Position numbers and translations under genes: made by a program. DNA of 41,673 nt from Treponema sp. (lineage in GTDB: Bacteria; Spirochaetota; Spirochaetia; Treponematales; Treponemataceae), in assembly GCA_016294035.1 (NCBI GenBank), contig JAEDCT010000022.1, positions 1 through 41,673 on the forward strand, given 5' to 3'. Positions 24,712 through 33,638 of the stretch are shown piece after piece (the stretch's first letter is position 1; the number at the start of each line of letters is the position of its first letter). Below the pieces are notes generated by a model. The model saw only the letters and a program-made list of their open reading frames with translations. It was not told the DNA's origin and did no database searches.

Positions 24712-26307
24712 CTATTTAGAAAGACTGGCCTTAATAAACTCACGGAACAATGGCCCGGCCTTGTTTGGTCGACTCTTGAATTCAGGATGGAACTGACCGC
24801 CAACCATCCACCTGTGATTTGGAATCTCAACAACCTCAACCAGATCTCTTTCAGGATTAACTCCGGCAATAATAAGCCCGGCATCCTTGAGTTCCTTTCT
24901 GAACTTGTTGTTGAATTCATAGCGATGGCGATGACGCTCCCAGACAGTAGTATCACCATAAGCCTCATAAGTTTTTGTTCCCTTATCAACAGTACACTCG
25001 AACTTTCCAAGACGCAGGGTTCCACCGAGAATCTTTCCGTTCTGATCAGGCATGAGATCAATAACCGGATGAGAAGTTTCCTTGCTTATTTCTGTAGTAT
25101 GTGCATCAGACCAGCCAAGAACATTTCTTGCATACTCAATTACAACGATCTGCATTCCAAGACAAATTCCAAAATAAGGTTTGTTGTGAGTGCGGCAATA
25201 CTTGGCTGTGAGAATCATTCCCTCAATACCGCGGCTTCCGAATCCACCAGGAACGATTACGCCATCTGCACCGGAAAGTCGCTTTTCTGCATCAGCATCA
25301 GTTTCAATCTCTTCTGAATTAACCCAGTCAATTTCAACTTCAGATTCGTTTTCAATTCCACCGTGAATAAGACTTTCAACAACGCTCAAGTAGGCATCAT
25401 GAAGCTCAACATATTTTCCAACGAGAGCAATCTTCACCTTGTGCTTTGGATTTTCAAAGACATTTACCATTCTTGCCCAGTCTTCAAGATGAGTTTCTCT
25501 TCCCTCAATTCCAAGAATCTTGCAAACTGCATTTCCAAGACCTTCCTTTTCCATATTGAGAGGAACTTCATAGATTGACTTTGCATTTAGATTCTGGATT
25601 ACACAGTCACAGTCTACATTACAGAACTGAGAAAGTTTTTCCCTTGTTGCATCAGAAAGAGGTGTTTCTGTTCTAAGCATGAGAATGTCAGGCTGAATGC
25701 CAAGTTCCTGAAGTTCCTTTACTGAATGCTGTGTAGGCTTTGTCTTGATTTCACCGGCTTTCTTCATAAATGGAACAAGAGTAAGATGAATGTAACAGCA
25801 GTTTTCTTCACCAACTTCATATTTCATCTGGCGGATACACTCGATAAATGGAAGAGACTCAATATCTCCAACTGTTCCACCAATTTCTGTAATGATTACA
25901 TCTGCATTTGTTTCCTTTGTGGAAAGCATCATGCGGCGAAGAATTTCTTCAGTTACATTTGGAATTACCTGAACGGTTCCACCGTTGTATTTACCTTCAC
26001 GCTCATTGTTCAGGACAGTAAGATAAACTCTTCCGGCAGTTGTGTTTGAACTCTGGCTTAATACGGCATCTGTAAAACGCTCATAATGACCAAGATCCAG
26101 ATCAGTTTCTGCACCATCGTCAGTCACAAAAACTTCACCATGCTGAATTGGATTCATAGTGCCAGGATCAATATTCAGGTATGGGTCAAATTTCTGGTTG
26201 ATTACCTTAAGACCGCGGCTTTTCAAAATAAGTCCCAGAGATGCAGCTGCAATGCCTTTTCCCAATCCTGAAACAACTCCACCTGTGATAAAAATATACT
26301 TGGTCAT
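24712..26307 (-). CDS. pyrG: CTP synthase
   Basis: A 531-residue enzyme converting UTP to CTP with ATP and glutamine. The N-terminal amidoligase domain begins MTKYIFITGGVVSGLGKGI. The C-terminal class I glutamine amidotransferase domain has the oxyanion loop GGFGSRG, the catalytic Cys in YFGICLGMQ and His/Glu in GGQFHPE. The ATG at 26307 is chosen: GGAG lies 6 nt upstream and the protein starts as its family does; two upstream in-frame codons are rejected. It is cotranscribed with ttcA. Confidence 0.97.
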   Translation of the reverse strand: MTKYIFITGGVVSGLGKGIAAASLGLILKSRGLKVINQKFDPYLNIDPGTMNPIQHGEVFVTDDGAETDLDLGHYERFTDAVLSQSSNTTAGRVYLTVLNNEREGKYNGGTVQVIPNVTEEILRRMMLSTKETNADVIITEIGGTVGDIESLPFIECIRQMKYEVGEENCCYIHLTLVPFMKKAGEIKTKPTQHSVKELQELGIQPDILMLRTETPLSDATREKLSQFCNVDCDCVIQNLNAKSIYEVPLNMEKEGLGNAVCKILGIEGRETHLEDWARMVNVFENPKHKVKIALVGKYVELHDAYLSVVESLIHGGIENESEVEIDWVNSEEIETDADAEKRLSGADGVIVPGGFGSRGIEGMILTAKYCRTHNKPYFGICLGMQIVVIEYARNVLGWSDAHTTEISKETSHPVIDLMPDQNGKILGGTLRLGKFECTVDKGTKTYEAYGDTTVWERHRHRYEFNNKFRKELKDAGLIIAGVNPERDLVEVVEIPNHRWMVGGQFHPEFKSRPNKAGPLFREFIKASLSK

Positions 26308-26422
26308 AATCAACTCCGTCATCCAGAAATTACAATTTACGTATCAAAAAAATAATGTAACGATTTTATCAAAATAAAAAATTATCGGCAATAGACCATA
26401 AGACTTGCTCTGCCATGGATTT

Positions 26423-27715
26423 TTAGAATTTTTTTTCGTTTATGTAGTTGTTGATTTGATAGAGAGCCTTTTTCCCAACCTTAGGATTGCGTTCCAAAAG
26501 GCCCATAAATACTTCATCGGGAATGCTGATTATCTTTACTGCAGAAACAGCAACTGCATCTTCCGTGGCTGACCTGTTCAAAAGGCAGTATTCCTCACCG
26601 AAGAAATCTCCCCGGGTAAGAATTGTAGTCTTGGAATCTGAGGAAATCTTTACAAGACCATAGGCAACATAGTAGGCATACTTCTGCCTGTCACCTTTTT
26701 TGTAGATATATTCACCAGCTGTTAAATCAATAACATTGCTGGAATTCTTCATGAGATAGTCAGGCCTGATAAAAAGGAGCCGCTTAATTTCAGCAAGACG
26801 CTTTTCCTTTCCGCTGTCAGGCAAAAGATAAATCTCGCAGACAAGGAGAGTCTCAAAAAACTGAAAGACAAAAATCCACTGTGCAAAGAAAAAGAAAAGA
26901 ATGAAGAACGAAAAAACTTCGAGAAGAAGAACAATCACATTGGAAAGAAATCCGTAGATAAAATTATACCTGTTCAAGTTTACAAAATACTGGAACACAA
27001 AAAGCAGGATCTTGAATGAAAAAGTTGTTCCAAGAGATGCAATAATACAACTTCCCCAGGACGGCTTTGTACGGCTTGCGTACTTGTACATGAGCAGGGA
27101 AATCAAAAAAATCAAAATATACGGAAAAATAGAAACTATTGTTGTATAGGCAAACTGAAAGGAAACGCTTGCATCCTTCATGAAATAGGCAAGAAAATCA
27201 AGCTTGACAATTGACTTGGAGGCGGCAACCAGGAATATTCCGGCCGAAATCATAATGAGTGTAATTGCTTCCAGTGCAAAAATCAAAAGCTGCTTTGTAA
27301 GTCCCTTGGATTTCTGCTCCTCACCGAATATTCTGTCCAGACCGGTGAAAGTTGAAGAAAAGCATCGTCGTGACATCCATATTGTTGCCCAGAGAAGAAC
27401 AACTTCAAAACTTGTGATTGAAGAAATTGAGTCAAAGGATTCATTGAGTCTTGATATTGTTGATGTAAACCCAGAAAGAAAATCAAACTGGGAAACAATA
27501 AAATTCTGCACATCAGGAGTGGCATGAAGAAACCTGAACAAAATGACAAAAATCATCATGGAAACAGGAATGAACGAAAACAAGAAGCCAAAAGCACATG
27601 CCGAAGCTGAAGACATCAGGTCATTGGCAAAAAAAAGGCTTACATTCAAATACAATGACTGAACAAAAGCAACGGGAGACAATCTCTTTGGAAGAAGCCT
27701 TTTAAAATTGAACAT
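26423..27715 (-). CDS. YihY/BrkB-family membrane protein fused to a cyclic-nucleotide-binding domain
   Basis: A 430-residue two-part protein. Residues about 30-300 are a YihY/BrkB (formerly 'RNase BN') membrane domain with six or so hydrophobic segments, including ASACAFGFLFSFIPV, IFPYILIFLISLLMY and the aromatic-rich FSFFILFFFFAQWIF. Residues about 315-425 form a CRP-like cNMP-binding domain: DLTAGEYIYKKGDRQKYAYY, then the phosphate-binding cassette GDFFGEEYCLLNRSATEDA with the FGE glutamate and an Arg three residues before the Thr. Plain YihY proteins have about 290 residues and lack this part. The stop of the PilZ gene is 2 nt upstream of its ATG, so the two are coupled. Ligand (cAMP, c-di-GMP or none) is unknown. 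Confidence 0.88.
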   Translation of the reverse strand: MFNFKRLLPKRLSPVAFVQSLYLNVSLFFANDLMSSASACAFGFLFSFIPVSMMIFVILFRFLHATPDVQNFIVSQFDFLSGFTSTISRLNESFDSISSITSFEVVLLWATIWMSRRCFSSTFTGLDRIFGEEQKSKGLTKQLLIFALEAITLIMISAGIFLVAASKSIVKLDFLAYFMKDASVSFQFAYTTIVSIFPYILIFLISLLMYKYASRTKPSWGSCIIASLGTTFSFKILLFVFQYFVNLNRYNFIYGFLSNVIVLLLEVFSFFILFFFFAQWIFVFQFFETLLVCEIYLLPDSGKEKRLAEIKRLLFIRPDYLMKNSSNVIDLTAGEYIYKKGDRQKYAYYVAYGLVKISSDSKTTILTRGDFFGEEYCLLNRSATEDAVAVSAVKIISIPDEVFMGLLERNPKVGKKALYQINNYINEKKF

Positions 27716-27717
27716 TA

Positions 27718-28617
27718 TCAGCCGTTAAATCCAGGAATGTGAGAAAAAGGAGATACAAATGTGGATTTAGATGCAGTAGTCATAGGCTTCTGCTTTGTTG
27801 CCAGGTTGTAATAGTTGAGAAGGTTGTAATCAGACTCATCCTTTCTGTCGCCATTAATTGACAGCAGAAGAGTCTCATGCATTGTCTTTGTTACATAGTG
27901 GCGGATTTCATCCTTAACCGTTGGAGAAGTTCCAGGCATGAGAAGAAGAACCCAGATGGTACAATCAGTTGACTGCTTGACTGCATAAACAACAGTATCA
28001 ACAACTAGCTGCCTTGTTCCCAGGCGCAGAGTTCCTCCGTTAAGAAGAAAATTCTTTACAATAATCTGATTTTCCAGAACCTTCGGAATTTTTACAGCCA
28101 TTCCAACAGAACTGATATCAAGAAGCTTAAGCTGATGCATCTTTGAACCATGATTCCAGAACAGGGAAGCATCACGGTCATAGACAAGATTTGCACGAAC
28201 ATACTGACGGCGGCCCTTTGCATCAAAAGCAAGAAGGACTTCATTGATTTTCTTTGCAACACTGGAAAGACCATCATCAAAATCAATAATTCCACCGCGA
28301 AGATGGGCAGTCTTAACAAAAAGATCCTTGTCAGACTGTTTCATTCGTTCTGTCATGATTGCAGTAATAGTTGTTGCAAGTGTTTCATCACGTTCAAGGG
28401 TACGGACAAAGTTATACCAGGCACCAACAGACAGCTGTGCGTCAGCATTAATGAACAAAATCGAATCAGGATTTTTCATCAGAAGATTCTTTGCGTCACG
28501 ATAGTTTTCAATCACATAAACTTCGTACTCATTCTTTTCGAGATCTGAAACAATATCTTTTTTTACTGAATAAGTAGGATTGAGAAAAAATATCTTTCTT
28601 CCGAAACATGAAGCCAT
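27718..28617 (-). CDS. PilZ-domain protein with receiver-like N-terminus
   Basis: A 299-residue soluble protein. Residues 1-125 look like a degenerate response-regulator receiver fold (KIFFLNPTYSVKKDIVSDLE, then SILFINADAQLS), without a clear phospho-Asp/Lys set. Residues about 135-260 form a PilZ domain: R137-x3-R141 in RRQYVRA and D167-I-S-S-V-G172, the two c-di-GMP contact motifs. It is therefore a probable c-di-GMP receptor. The start has AAAGGAGG 9 nt upstream. It is cotranscribed with the YihY-cNMP gene directly downstream, suggesting they share a pathway. Confidence 0.82.
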   Translation of the reverse strand: MASCFGRKIFFLNPTYSVKKDIVSDLEKNEYEVYVIENYRDAKNLLMKNPDSILFINADAQLSVGAWYNFVRTLERDETLATTITAIMTERMKQSDKDLFVKTAHLRGGIIDFDDGLSSVAKKINEVLLAFDAKGRRQYVRANLVYDRDASLFWNHGSKMHQLKLLDISSVGMAVKIPKVLENQIIVKNFLLNGGTLRLGTRQLVVDTVVYAVKQSTDCTIWVLLLMPGTSPTVKDEIRHYVTKTMHETLLLSINGDRKDESDYNLLNYYNLATKQKPMTTASKSTFVSPFSHIPGFNG

Positions 28618-28673
28618 TTGCCGGTACCTCCTTTGTCAATTATTTTCGTTTCTTCATATTCAAATATGAAAAC

Positions 28674-28703
28674 CACAAGGCGCAATGGTTGTTACGCCCT
28701 GTG
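28674..28703 (-). terminator. asnS terminator
   Basis: Minus-strand CACAGGGCG (28703-28695) pairs with CGCCTTGTG (28682-28674, one G-U), followed by GTTTTC. It lies just after the asnS stop. Confidence 0.7.
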
Positions 28704-28710
28704 ATGTTTT

Positions 28711-30159
28711 TTAGAAATCAGCAAGCTTTGGAGCTCGTGGAAAAGGAATTACATCCCTGATGTTTTCCATACCAGTCACATAACGGATGAGACGTTCAAA
28801 TCCCATGCCGAAGCCTGAATGTGGAACTGTTCCGAACTTTCTAAGATCAAGATACCAGTTGTAGATGCTTTCATCCATTCCGCGGTCCCTGATTGCCTTG
28901 AGAAGCTTGTCGTAATCTTCTTCACGCTCAGATCCACCGTTAAGCTCACCAATTCCAGGAACAAGAACATCAACTGCCTTTACAGTCTTTCCGTCTTCAT
29001 TCAGCTTCATGTAGAAAGACTTGATTTCCTTTGGATAGTTGTAAACCATCACAGGGCACTTGAAAATCTGCTCTGTGAGATAGCGCTCATGTTCTGTGGC
29101 AATGTCACATCCCCAGTATGGCTTGAATTCAAACTTATCTGCATGCTTCTCAAGTTCCTTGATGGCATCTGTATATGAAATGCGGACAAACTTTGACTTT
29201 ACTACGGATTCAAGCTGGGCAATGAGTCCAGGCTTAATTCTCTTGTCAAAGAACTCAAGGTCTTCACGACACTTAGTAAGAGCCCAGTTCAAGAGATACT
29301 TTACGAAATCTTCCTGAAGGTCCATGTCATCTTCAAGATCATAGAATGCCATTTCCGGTTCAATCATCCAGAACTCACTCAAATGTCTTGGCGTGTTTGA
29401 ATTCTCTGCACGGAATGTTGGTCCGAATGTATATACACGGCTCAATGAAGTTGCAAGTGTTTCTGCCTCAAGCTGACCTGAAACTGTAAGGCTTGCCTTC
29501 TTTCCGAAGAAATCCTTTGAATAGTCAACAATCTTGTGGGCATCCTCAATCTTCATTCCACCCTGTCCGGCCTTAACACCAAGCTCTGCAATCTTTTCAA
29601 GGCTCAATGTTGTAACCTGGAACATTTCTCCTGCACCCTCGCAGTCTGAACATGTAATTTCCGGAGCATTGATATAGCAGAATCCTCTTTCCTGGAAGAA
29701 GGAGTGAACTGCAAATGCCATCTGGTTTCTTACGCGATATACGGCACCAAAAGTATTAGTGCGTCCGCGAAGATGGGCAACACCACGAAGATATTCCATT
29801 GACATCTTGTTCTTCTGGAGCGGATATTCTTCCTGAGGGCATTCTCCAAGAACCTCAAGATCCATGAGTGTGATTTCAACTGCCTGTCCTGATGCAGGTG
29901 AAGGAATGATTTTTCCCTCTGCACGAACAGATGCACCACTCAAAGTCTTTGCAAGATTCTTTTCTATATTTTCAGCATTTGCGCCCTGAGTATTTGTGCG
30001 GTCAAATGTAAGCTGCACAGAGGCAAAGCAAGAACCATCGTTTACCTGGATGAAAACCAAATTTTTTGAATCACGCTTTGATTTTACCCAGCCACATACT
30101 GTAACAGAACGACCATCAGGTTCTGATGTAAGCAAATCTTTTATTAATACCGGCTTCAT
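28711..30159 (-). CDS. asnS: Asparaginyl-tRNA synthetase
   Basis: A 482-residue class IIb synthetase charging tRNA-Asn. The N-terminal OB-fold anticodon-binding domain carries VTVCGWVKSKRDSKNLVFI. The catalytic core has motif 2 (FRAENSNTPRHLSEFWMIE) and motif 3 (GMGFERLIRYVTGM, ending FPRAP). The AsnRS rather than AspRS identity is supported by NTPRHLSEFWM and the overall length. A TTGACT-17-TAAAAT promoter ends 8 nt before the ATG, so the message is apparently leaderless. A terminator follows. Confidence 0.96.
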   Translation of the reverse strand: MKPVLIKDLLTSEPDGRSVTVCGWVKSKRDSKNLVFIQVNDGSCFASVQLTFDRTNTQGANAENIEKNLAKTLSGASVRAEGKIIPSPASGQAVEITLMDLEVLGECPQEEYPLQKNKMSMEYLRGVAHLRGRTNTFGAVYRVRNQMAFAVHSFFQERGFCYINAPEITCSDCEGAGEMFQVTTLSLEKIAELGVKAGQGGMKIEDAHKIVDYSKDFFGKKASLTVSGQLEAETLATSLSRVYTFGPTFRAENSNTPRHLSEFWMIEPEMAFYDLEDDMDLQEDFVKYLLNWALTKCREDLEFFDKRIKPGLIAQLESVVKSKFVRISYTDAIKELEKHADKFEFKPYWGCDIATEHERYLTEQIFKCPVMVYNYPKEIKSFYMKLNEDGKTVKAVDVLVPGIGELNGGSEREEDYDKLLKAIRDRGMDESIYNWYLDLRKFGTVPHSGFGMGFERLIRYVTGMENIRDVIPFPRAPKLADF

Positions 30160-30167
30160 AGTAGTTT

Positions 30168-30196
30168 ATTTTATTATTTTAATCTCTAGTAGTCAA
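30168..30196 (-). promoter_or_regulatory. asnS promoter (leaderless layout)
   Basis: Minus-strand TTGACT (30196-30191), 17 bp, TAAAAT (30173-30168), 8 nt to the ATG at 30159. There is no Shine-Dalgarno sequence. Confidence 0.78.
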
Positions 30197-30234
30197 TTAA
30201 GGCTTAACACGGCCAGACTGACTCATTTACAATT

Positions 30235-31368
30235 CTACACCCTGCTTGTGCACAAAGACTGCCTGGCATCAAACTGAGCAAGAGCCTCTTCAAGAAGGTA
30301 ATCAATGAGATCAGCATACTTAAGCCCTGCACTCTCGCACATTTTCGGGAACATGCTGATTGAAGTAAAACCTGGCAAAGTGTTTATTTCATTGAGATAG
30401 ATCTCATTTGTCTTGCGGTCAATGAAAAAATCAACGCGGCTCAATCCCGATGCATTAACCTGAGCATAGGCCTTCTTTGCAGTCTCACGGATAAACTCCA
30501 GCTTTTCATCATCCAGCAAGGCAGGAATCTTGAGCTCGGCACCAGACGGATCATTATACTTTGCATCATAATCATAGAACTCATGCTTTGGAACAATCTC
30601 CCCCGGACCATAAGCCTTTAGAACAGTGCATGGCTTTGACGGATCCTGAGTAACTGAATTTCCGGTAACAGAACATTCAATCTCACGGGCATCAATTGCC
30701 TTTTCAACAAGAACCTTATTGTCCCACTGGAAAGCTTCCATGAGGGCAAAAGAGAATTCCTTTTTGTTTGAAGCCTTGTTTGCACCATCACTTGAACCTG
30801 CCGAGCATGGCTTCACGAAAAGAGGGAAACCAAGCTTTGCAACTGCATCTTCCATTGCCTGATCATACAGTTTGCTGTCATTAACCTGAGCTCTTCTGAT
30901 ACATACATAAGGAACAATGGGAAGTCCTGCATTGTGCCACATGATCTTTGTTGTATCCTTGTCCATGGTACAAGATGATCCGAGAACATCACATCCAACG
31001 TAAGGAACTCCAGACATTTCAAAAACGCCCTGAACTGTTCCGTCCTCACCATAGGTTCCGTGAAGAACAGGGAACACTACGTCACAGGGAATGAATTTTC
31101 CGCAGGCAAAGAAAGTGTTGTCCTTTCCCTTTCCGAAGAATACACTCACCTCATTGTCAGGATTTTCATTCACACTCAGTGTTGCAGAAGAATCATTTCT
31201 AACCTTTTCAAGAAGTTCATTATTTTCCAGATGCCACTTGCCCTGCTTTGAAACAGACACAAGAGTCACTGAATGGCTTGCACTGATATTTCTTGCAATG
31301 GATGTTGCTGACATAAGTGAAATTTCATGCTCACCAGATTTTCCACCATAAATAAGTACTACGTTCAT
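30235..31368 (-). CDS. ddl: D-alanine-D-alanine ligase
   Basis: A 377-residue ATP-grasp ligase making D-Ala-D-Ala for peptidoglycan. It begins MNVVLIYGGKSGEHEISLMS, typical of Ddl. It also has PVLHGTYGEDGTVQG, the ATP-grasp core PLFVKPCSAGSSDG, and YLNEINTLPGFTSISMFPKM near the C-terminus. ATG at 31368 is preferred (GGGGAA 8 nt upstream); ATG at 31374 is an alternative two codons earlier. It lies 63 nt downstream of murE and is probably cotranscribed. D-Ala versus D-Lac specificity was not resolved. Confidence 0.95.
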   Translation of the reverse strand: MNVVLIYGGKSGEHEISLMSATSIARNISASHSVTLVSVSKQGKWHLENNELLEKVRNDSSATLSVNENPDNEVSVFFGKGKDNTFFACGKFIPCDVVFPVLHGTYGEDGTVQGVFEMSGVPYVGCDVLGSSCTMDKDTTKIMWHNAGLPIVPYVCIRRAQVNDSKLYDQAMEDAVAKLGFPLFVKPCSAGSSDGANKASNKKEFSFALMEAFQWDNKVLVEKAIDAREIECSVTGNSVTQDPSKPCTVLKAYGPGEIVPKHEFYDYDAKYNDPSGAELKIPALLDDEKLEFIRETAKKAYAQVNASGLSRVDFFIDRKTNEIYLNEINTLPGFTSISMFPKMCESAGLKYADLIDYLLEEALAQFDARQSLCTSRV

Positions 31369-31431
31369 ATTCATTTCCCCAAAATTAAAATTATGTACAC
31401 ATTCCCAAAACTTCTGTTTGAAGGACTGCAA

Positions 31432-33120
31432 TTATTTTACAAGTTCCCTAAGCTGTTTTCTGGCTTCCTCAATTTCATCATACTTCATGACATGATCCTT
31501 GTAGATGATTGAGTTTTCATGGCTCTTTCCAAGAAGAAGAACAATGTCATTTTCACCAGCCAGAGAAAATGCCTTTGCAATTGCATCCGGTCTGTGGGGA
31601 ATGAGGAAAAGATTCTCCCCGTCCTTCTTGCCGGATTTTCTTGAGCCGGCTGCAATCTGCTCAAGAAGTTCCATGCTGTCCTCACCGCGAGGATCCTCGT
31701 CTGCAAGAATAACATAGTCACAGAAACGTCCGGCAATCTCACCCTGCAAAGGTCTTTTCTTTACATCACGCTCACCACCGGAACCAAAGACACAGATCAT
31801 TTTTCCGGAACATCTCTTCCTTACCGGAGGGAAAATGGTCTCAAAGCTGGATGGTGTGTGAGCATAGTCAACAATTACCTCAAATTTCTGGCCTTCATCA
31901 ACTATGGTCATTCGTCCCTTTACGCCCACAAGCTTTTCTGCGCAAAGTGAAAGTTCCTCCACGGACTTGCCGGTTGTTCCATGAACTGCCATGATTGCAG
32001 CCATGATATTGTATGCATTGAATGCACCGGGAACTGATGACCTAACGTGAACAACCCTGTTTTCATTGTTAAGATAGTCAGCACCTTCAATTCTGTGCAT
32101 GCTGAATGAAATTCCAAACCTTGCCTGGGCAATATTGCGGGCTGCATAGTAAGCCATGTTTTCCGGAATATCTGGAAGAGGAACCATTTCTGAAGACGAT
32201 TCTGCAGCCTGCTTTCCGGCCTTTCCTTCTGTAGTGAATCCATAGACGCTGTGCTTTGTCTGGGCGGCAAAATATTTTGCTGCAGGATCCTCAAGATTTA
32301 CGATTCCAAATGAGTTAATTTTCTTTTCAGTTCCATTGATTGTCTTTATGTGTTCATGCTTATCAAGGGCACGGAAAAGATTTGCCTTGTCACTCTTATA
32401 CTGCTCGTAGGTTCCATGGAATTCAAGGTGTTCCAGCGTTACATTCATGAAAACGCCGCAGTCAAAAAGAACGTCTCCAAGTCTGTTTGTCCTTGTGCTT
32501 AATCCATGGCTGGAAGACTCAACAACAGCATGAGTACATCCATTTTCAACCATTTCATAAAGCTCACGCTGAACAATTGGAGCTTCGGGCGTTGTCTGAT
32601 GCTGAGGATTGTCAATGGCATCACCACCAAGAGAGTACTGAACCGTGGAAATGAAACCTGCCTTGAACCCGGAAAGTCTCAGAAGCTGCCAGATAAAACT
32701 GACTGTGGAAGATTTTCCCTCTGTTCCAGTTACACCGTACACAACAAGTTTTTTCGAAGGATAGTCATAGAAACATGCAGAAATCGGACTCATGGCAAAG
32801 CGTGACGACTCAACATGAATAAACACAGGTTTCTGTGACACTTCATTAACTGCATCTGAAATTGATTTTTTTTCATCATCACTAAGCTGATCCTGAAAAA
32901 CGACTGCACTTGCACCGCTCTTGACTGCAGATGCAATAAATTTATTTCCTGTCGTATGAGTTCCCGGCAGTGCAAAGAAAAGGGAATTCTTCTTCACATC
33001 ACGGCTGTCAAAAACCAGCGACTCAACTTCGCATGAAACATCCTCAGAAAGAACGTTCAAATCCAGATCCACGATTTTATGTTCAAATGAATTGAGCAAT
33101 TCACAAATATTCTTTTTCAT
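31432..33120 (-). CDS. murE: UDP-MurNAc-tripeptide ligase (MurE)
   Basis: A 562-residue Mur ligase adding the third residue of the peptidoglycan stem. The N-terminal domain binds the UDP moiety. The P-loop reads TGTEGKSS (131-138; the usual Asn is Glu). HAVVESSSHGL and NVTLEHLEFHG follow, and VDYAHTPSSFE opens the C-terminal domain. The substrate motif usually written DNPR (meso-diaminopimelate enzymes) reads DEDPRGED. Treponema peptidoglycan contains ornithine at this position, so an ornithine-adding enzyme is plausible. A TATAAT lies 11 nt before the ATG with no Shine-Dalgarno sequence, implying a very short leader. It is divergent from queD and upstream of ddl. Confidence 0.93.
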   Translation of the reverse strand: MKKNICELLNSFEHKIVDLDLNVLSEDVSCEVESLVFDSRDVKKNSLFFALPGTHTTGNKFIASAVKSGASAVVFQDQLSDDEKKSISDAVNEVSQKPVFIHVESSRFAMSPISACFYDYPSKKLVVYGVTGTEGKSSTVSFIWQLLRLSGFKAGFISTVQYSLGGDAIDNPQHQTTPEAPIVQRELYEMVENGCTHAVVESSSHGLSTRTNRLGDVLFDCGVFMNVTLEHLEFHGTYEQYKSDKANLFRALDKHEHIKTINGTEKKINSFGIVNLEDPAAKYFAAQTKHSVYGFTTEGKAGKQAAESSSEMVPLPDIPENMAYYAARNIAQARFGISFSMHRIEGADYLNNENRVVHVRSSVPGAFNAYNIMAAIMAVHGTTGKSVEELSLCAEKLVGVKGRMTIVDEGQKFEVIVDYAHTPSSFETIFPPVRKRCSGKMICVFGSGGERDVKKRPLQGEIAGRFCDYVILADEDPRGEDSMELLEQIAAGSRKSGKKDGENLFLIPHRPDAIAKAFSLAGENDIVLLLGKSHENSIIYKDHVMKYDEIEEARKQLRELVK

Positions 33121-33131
33121 AGTGATTCTTG

Positions 33132-33137
33132 ATTATA
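33132..33137 (-). promoter_or_regulatory. murE promoter -10 (TATAAT)
   Basis: A perfect TATAAT on the minus strand, 11 nt before the murE ATG at 33120; the predicted leader is only about 4-5 nt. The -35 at 17-bp spacing (TAGACC) is poor. Confidence 0.5.
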
Positions 33138-33219
33138 ATGACTAAAAAAGTATCGGTCTAGTATTTTCAATTCGCAACCAAACCATGGTAACTTGTAAAG
33201 AATAATTCCCCAGTTTCCC

Positions 33220-33248
33220 TTGCCTTTAGCGTTCATATTCTTTATTCT
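33220..33248 (+). promoter_or_regulatory. queD promoter
   Basis: TTGCCT (33220-33225), 17 bp, TATTCT (33243-33248), then 9 nt to the ATG at 33258. There is no Shine-Dalgarno sequence and no preQ1-riboswitch-like fold between promoter and gene. Confidence 0.55.
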
Positions 33249-33257
33249 GATTTTTAT

Positions 33258-33638
33258 ATGTACGAAATTAGAGTTGAGGCTGATTTTGCAGCTGCACATT
33301 TTTTAAGGGACTATCACGGCAAATGCGAGAATCTTCATGGACACAACTATAAGGTTTATGCCCATGTCAGGGGATCAAATCTAGATGAGGGCGGAATGCT
33401 TCTGGACTTCACGCAGATCAAAAAAACACTCAGGAATGTATGTGAATTGCTGGACCATAAGAATCTCAACGATTTTGACTACTTTGACCAGAATCCAAGC
33501 GCAGAACGAATCGCAACTTTCATTGCAGGAAAAATTCTTGAATCAATTCCGGAACTAAAAGACAAAAATGGAACTCACCTGCATGCCATTGACGTATTTG
33601 AAACAGACACATCCCGCGCAAGGTACATCCTGGACTAA
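33258..33638 (+). CDS. queD: 6-carboxytetrahydropterin synthase (QueD)
   Basis: A 126-residue T-fold enzyme making 6-carboxy-5,6,7,8-tetrahydropterin for queuosine/7-deazaguanine synthesis. Zinc ligands H14, H27 and H29 (AAHF, then HGHNY), catalytic C23 in CENLHGH, and DHKNLND are visible. The CxxxHGH form matches QueD rather than the eukaryotic PTPS. Other queuosine genes are not in this window. Its TAA overlaps the TAG of the converging outer-membrane protein gene through a shared CTAA. Confidence 0.94.
   Translation: MYEIRVEADFAAAHFLRDYHGKCENLHGHNYKVYAHVRGSNLDEGGMLLDFTQIKKTLRNVCELLDHKNLNDFDYFDQNPSAERIATFIAGKILESIPELKDKNGTHLHAIDVFETDTSRARYILD

Noticed and set aside
24787..25317. 176-residue plus-strand reading frame
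   Set aside because: It is antisense to pyrG and has no independent support.
33121..33257. preQ1 or other riboswitch in front of queD
   Set aside because: The promoter -10 lies 9 nt before the ATG, leaving no leader, and no known fold was recognised.
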